A stretch of 64,000 nucleotides of DNA, taken from contig NC_062214.1 in NCBI RefSeq assembly GCF_902686445.1, forward strand, positions 41,983,454 through 42,047,453, in the 5' to 3' direction. A model generated the notes under the pieces. The model did no database searches. It saw only the letters and a list, made by a program, of their open reading frames with translations, and had not been told where the DNA came from. Source of the stretch: Sciurus carolinensis (lineage: Eukaryota > Chordata > Mammalia > Rodentia > Sciuridae). Below are positions 59,651 through 64,000 of the stretch, piece by piece. The translations under genes and the position numbers were made by a program. How positions within the stretch are numbered: position 1 is the stretch's first letter; every line of letters starts with the position of its first letter.

Positions 59651-61060
59651 ACATTCCCCTGCTAGTATTTAGCAATTTATACCATTACAATGACAATTTT
59701 GTGCTTGCATAAATGTTAGTGATCCTTCTAATATGTTACAACCACTGGTTCCAGATTATATAACATACATACTTTTAATTCAGAAAAAAGAGCATCAGCA
59801 AATGAACCCATATTCTGGTCAGGTCTCTTTGGGTTGCAAGAAAGAGAAACTCACTCAATGTAGCTCGAAAAAAGATAAGTGAAAATGTCCAAGGAGGAGA
59901 AACCTACCAGGGCCCTAGAGGGATGGAGGCAAGGAACATGGAAGTGGGAACAACTGAAGCCATGAGCCACAAACACTTCTGGGTACCATGATGTGTTTCT
60001 TAGATCTCTTTGAGCCTTCCTGCCCCATAGTCACCACTTACTCCAGCTTCCTCTGAAGACCAACCCAATTTCGAGAAGCAACTGTTCCTTGTTCAAGTGG
60101 AGAGAGCCCCACAGTGTAGTCTCTCAGCTGTCTACCCAAATCTGCTGAAGAGACCACAGTCCTTGATAATGTAGAAGTGAGCCATGGAAGTGTTCTAACT
60201 TTTGACAAACCCAATCTTTGCGTTATTAAGATTTTACCAAAACCAGTATGGGAAACCTAGGAAGCAACACCTGACTTCAAAGTACTAGGCCCGTCGACCT
60301 TAACATCTACCTTTTATATCTTGCTGGAACTCTCCTACAAAACCCCTTCAAGTGAGAGAATCCTAGCCCAAATTTCAAAATATTGTCATGAAGTTAATCT
60401 TATTGCCTTCTCTTCCAATATCAGGTAGCTCCCAAATGATGATCTTGATCTTAGTTTGGGATATTGGAAGTCTGTGAGACAGAGATATTTAGGCAGCTGA
60501 GATGCTTATAAAACTATGCTGGTTACATTTTGAGATCCATGAGCATTAAGTACATCCTCCCAAAAGTGCTATTCCTTGGGATTGATCATTCTAGAACATT
60601 TATGCTTCATCATTTTTAACATGATCCAGTGTGACCACCATGGCCAACTCTGCATTAACCTTCAGTGTTGACACCTGACACCATTTGAACTTCCCTTGGT
60701 ATCTTCTCATCCACTAATGAGGGGCCTATGCCTGACCTTTCCTTGAGTCTGTGTTCACCCCAGTCAATCCTCTGTGCCTCACAAGCACATTTTATAAACC
60801 TCCTAAAATGCTGTTCACTAGAAGTCAGGCAAATTGGAATGCTTAATGCTGTCAACAATCATTTATTCATTCGTTCACACAGTGAGCATTTAAACAAGGT
60901 GTATTGATCTCAAAGCAAACATGATGTTGACTTGGACCCTGCCTTGAAAACCTGCAAATCATGCAAGGTGGAAATTGAGCAGTATGGTTGGGGGCATGGA
61001 ACAAACAAAGAAGGTGAATTGGGGAGCTTGTGTACAATAAATAACCATAATGTTAGAGCT
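59651..61060. other. Mostly unique DNA with a weak repeat trace
   Basis: The part near 59815-60200 (gggttgcaagaaagagaaac) resembles a common mammalian repeat I cannot name. The part near 60855-61000 (catttattcattcgttcaca) may be an antisense L2 end. No gene is recognised. Confidence 0.35.
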
Positions 61061-61736
61061 GAGAATCTAGAAATGGGAGCCCAAAGAGGTTTTTCTGGAA
61101 GCTCCTTTTTCAATTATGGCACTTGCTTTTACTTGCATATATTACATGAGAACCAAGGTGCATCTTCAAATAGCTTGTTGCTGTTTTCAGGGAGCATTTC
61201 AATGTGTCAAAAGCCCAATTGCAGGGATGAATATCTGGTGTATCAGATGGAACAGGTTGCTGTAGATAAATGATGTTTACATCAATTTTTCATTAAAAAA
61301 AATCTAAATATATGGGGATAAAGACGTGTCAAAAGTGGGTTACACATTTTTCTGCCTTCTTGAACATGGAACATTAAATGTTTGAAAACTGAGAGTCAAA
61401 GTGCTGAAAAATATTATCTTGGTAAATTAAAGTCATGATCCCAGAGGAAATAACATACTTGCTTCCTCACTGGGTTTTGTTGTTATTGTTCTTTCTTTAA
61501 AATGTTCTTCCATCTTTCCCTTTTTTGGAAGTTGTAACTGTCTTGCTGTTTTCATAGTTCCTATTTCATTTGGTTTTTGCCTCTATCCCAATTCTAACTT
61601 GCTGCTTTGAATCTCTTAAAGACAGAAATTAGGGACTGTTATAAATACAAGGGAAGTGAGTGAGAAAATGCTCAGAATTAGGAACTCTGTTCTCTTATAA
61701 ATGAAAGGCAAGAGGTTTAAAGAATAAACATCCTGT
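61061..61736. other. Unique intergenic DNA
   Basis: No gene or repeat is recognised. Confidence 0.45.
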
Positions 61737-61880
61737 ACCAGCATGGTGGCATAGGCCTGTAATTCCAGTGGCTCTGGAGGCTGAGGCAGGAGGATTCTGA
61801 GTTCAAAGAAGCCTCAGCAACTTAGTGAGACCCTAGGTAACTTAGTGAGACTCTGTCTCAAAATTAAAAATAAAAAAGGA
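61737..61880 (+). mobile_element. SINE left half, cut by the young L1
   Basis: The B1-like half is complete: catggtggcataggcctgta, ctggaggctgaggcaggagg, agttcaaagaagcctcagca. There is an internal duplication of aacttagtgaga. The A-rich linker (ttaaaaataaaaaagga) then runs straight into L1 ORF2 at about 61881. The ID-like half expected next is missing inside the window. Confidence 0.88.
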
Positions 61881-64000
61881 AAACTCAAATTACTAAAATT
61901 CGGAATGAACAAGGAAACATCACAACAGACATGAGTGAAATACAAAACATAATTAGAAGGTATTTCGAAAATCTATACTCCAACAAAACAGACAACCTCG
62001 AAGACATCAACAAATTTCTAGAGACATATGAATTACCTAAACTGAACGAGGAGGACATACACAACTTAAATAAACCAATTTCAACCAATGAAATAGAAGA
62101 GGTCATCAAAAGCCTACCAACAAAGAAAAGTCCAGGACCAGATGGGTTCTCAGCCGAGTTCTACAAAATCTTTAAAGAAGAGTTCATTCCAATACTCCTC
62201 AAACTATTCCATGATATAGAAGAGGAGGGAACCCTCCCAAACTTGTTCTATGAAGCCAATATCACCCTGATACCTAAACCAGACAGAGACACATTGAGGA
62301 AAGAAAATTTCAGACCAATATCCTTAATGAACATCGACGCAAAAATTCTCAACAAAATTTTAGCAAATCGCATACAAATATATATTAAAAAGATAGTGCA
62401 CCACGATCAAGTGGGTTTTATCCCAGGGATGCAAGGTTGGTTCAACATTCGGAAATCAATAAATGTCATTCACCATATCAACAGACTTAAAGTTAAGAAT
62501 CACATGATTATTTCAATAGATGCAGAAAAAGCATTCAATAAAATACAGCATCCCTTCATGCTCAAAACACTAGAAAAAATTGGGGTAGTGGGAACATTCC
62601 TTAACATTGTAAAGGCCATCTATGCTAAGCCCATGGCCAATATCATTCTAAATGATGAAAAACTGAAAGCGTTCCCCCTAAAAACTGGAACAAGGCAGGG
62701 ATGCCATCTTTCACCGCTTCTATTCAACATCGTCCTTGAGACTCTAGCCAGAGCAATCAGACAAACCAAAGAAATTAAAGGGATACAAATAGGAAAAGAA
62801 GAACTCAAACTATCCATGTTCGCTGATGACATGATTATATATTTAGAGGAACCTGGAAATTCCACCAGAAAACTTTTAGAACTCATAAGTGAATTCAGTA
62901 AAGTAGTGGGATATAAAATCAATGCACATAAATCTAAGGCATTTTTATACATAAGCGATGAATCTTCAGAAAGAGAAATTAGGAAAACTACCCCATTCAC
63001 AATAGCTTCGAAAAAAATAAAGTATTTGGGAATCAATCTCACAAAAGAGGTGAAAGACCTCTACAATGAGAACTACAGAACACTAAAGAAAGAAATTAAA
63101 GAAAACCTTAGAAGATGGAAAGATCTCCCATGTTCTTGGATAGGAAGAATTAATATCGTCAAAATGGCTATACTACCTAAAGTGCTATACAGATTCAATG
63201 CAATTCCAATTAAAATCCCAATAATGCACCTTGCAGAAATAGAGCAAGCAATTATGAAATTCATCTGGAAGAATAAAAAACCTAGAATAGCTAAAGCAAT
63301 CCTCAGTAGCAAGAGCGAAGCAGGGGGTATTGCAATACCAGATCTTCAACTCTACTACAAAGCAATAGTAACAAAAACGGCATGGTATTGGTACCAAAAT
63401 AGACAGGTAGATCAATGGTACAGAATAGAGGACATGGACACAAACCCAAATAAATACAATTTTCTCATACTAGACAAAGGTTCCAACAATATGCAATGGA
63501 GAAAAGATAGCCTCTTCAACAAATGGTGCTGGGAAAACTGGAAAACCATATGCAATAGAATGAAATTAAACCCCTATCTCTCACCCTACACAAAACTAAA
63601 CTCAAAATGGATCAAGGACCTCGGAATCAGACCAGAGACCCTGCAGATTATGGAAGAAAAAGTAGGTCCAGAGCTTCAACATGTCGGCTTAGGACCAGAC
63701 TTCCTCAACAGGACTCCCATAGCACAAGAAATAAAAGCAAGAATCAACAACTGGGATAGATTCAAACTAAAAAGCTTTCTCTCAGCAAAGGAAACTATCA
63801 GAAATGTGATGAGAGAGCTTACAGAGTGGGAGAATATCTTTGCCAATCATACCTCAGATAGAGCGCTAATTTCCAGAATCTATAAAGAACTCAAAAAACT
63901 CTACACGAAGAATGCAAATAATCCAATCAACAAATGGGCTAAGGAAATGAACAGACACTTCACAGAAGAAGATGTACAAGTAATCACCAGATATATGAAA
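61881..64000 (+). mobile_element. Young 5'-truncated L1, continues past the window edge
   Basis: The element begins mid-ORF2 (no 5' UTR, ORF1 or endonuclease domain) and is still in ORF2 at the last base. Many CpG sites survive (for example near 62335, 62370, 62820, 63310 and 63857), unlike the CpG-poor older L1 copies in this window. Its reading frame is unbroken. Both suggest a recent insertion. The 3' UTR and poly(A) should lie just beyond 64000. Confidence 0.92.
61895..64000 (+). CDS. L1 ORF2 protein, partial (reverse transcriptase and C-terminal region)
   Basis: Reading codons from 61895 (the first stop upstream in this frame is taa at 61871) gives 702 codons with no stop, open at the right edge. 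The protein fits L1 ORF2p from roughly residue 390 to 1090 of about 1275 by comparison with the family. It nicks and reverse-transcribes L1 RNA at the target site; here only the RT and part of the C-terminus are present. Visible RT motifs: SIDAEKAF with the catalytic Asp at 62519-62521, the RQGC region at 62693-62704 and FADD at 62819-62830. Two conserved positions differ: Asn instead of Asp at 62537-62539 after AF, and His instead of Pro at 62705-62707 after RQGC. There is no own start codon with promoter, and the endonuclease domain is absent, so this copy cannot be an autonomous element. Confidence 0.9.

Noticed and set aside
62620..63042. A 140-codon minus-strand open frame
   Set aside because: It is the antisense shadow of the intact L1 ORF2.

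Overview
The window looks like nuclear DNA of a squirrel-family rodent (ground squirrel, marmot or a close relative). The main reasons are many dimeric SINEs that join a 7SL/B1-like left half to a tRNA-derived ID-like right half, free ID elements, several rodent MaLR LTRs that resemble ORR1, and L1 elements whose 3' UTRs share one lineage-specific ending. These sit on an older mammalian background of L1M, L2, MIR, MLT1 and MER5A relics. The species call is an inference from repeat content. I found no host protein-coding gene, exon, tRNA, rRNA or CpG island. This reads as an intergenic or deep-intronic gene desert, and family names below are from recognition by eye, not from a database search.

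Layout: 345-6240 is an ancient antisense L1 carrying a solo retroviral LTR (2343-2906) and three SINEs. 6460-9190 is mostly unique. 9195-21460 is a nested stack: a plus-strand L1 holds a minus-strand L1, which holds a nearly full-length minus-strand L1 (12078-20524), which itself holds two truncated L1 3' ends and an ID element. 21830-31680 mixes unique DNA with MLT1 LTRs, two L2 copies, L1 tails and a MIR. 31680-43340 is the least repeat-dense part, with antisense MLT1 LTRs, L1M relics, and a compound inverted repeat at 39226-39359. 43340-48400 is a dense patch of MER5A, ORR1-like LTRs, an L1 3' fragment with telomere-type repeats, MIR, an MLT1 LTR and a SINE. 48400-61740 alternates unique DNA with a probable LTR, L1M, L2, MIR, MER5A and SINE copies. 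From 61881 to the right edge runs a young plus-strand L1 whose ORF2 stays open for about 700 codons and leaves the window.

The only substantial coding potential is retrotransposon ORF2. The terminal L1 keeps its reverse-transcriptase catalytic aspartates but has changes at two conserved motif residues. The other L1 copies are broken. The most unusual signals are the nested L1 stack, the telomere-type repeat inside a target-site-duplication-bounded L1 fragment, the compound hairpin, and the young L1 that landed inside a SINE.
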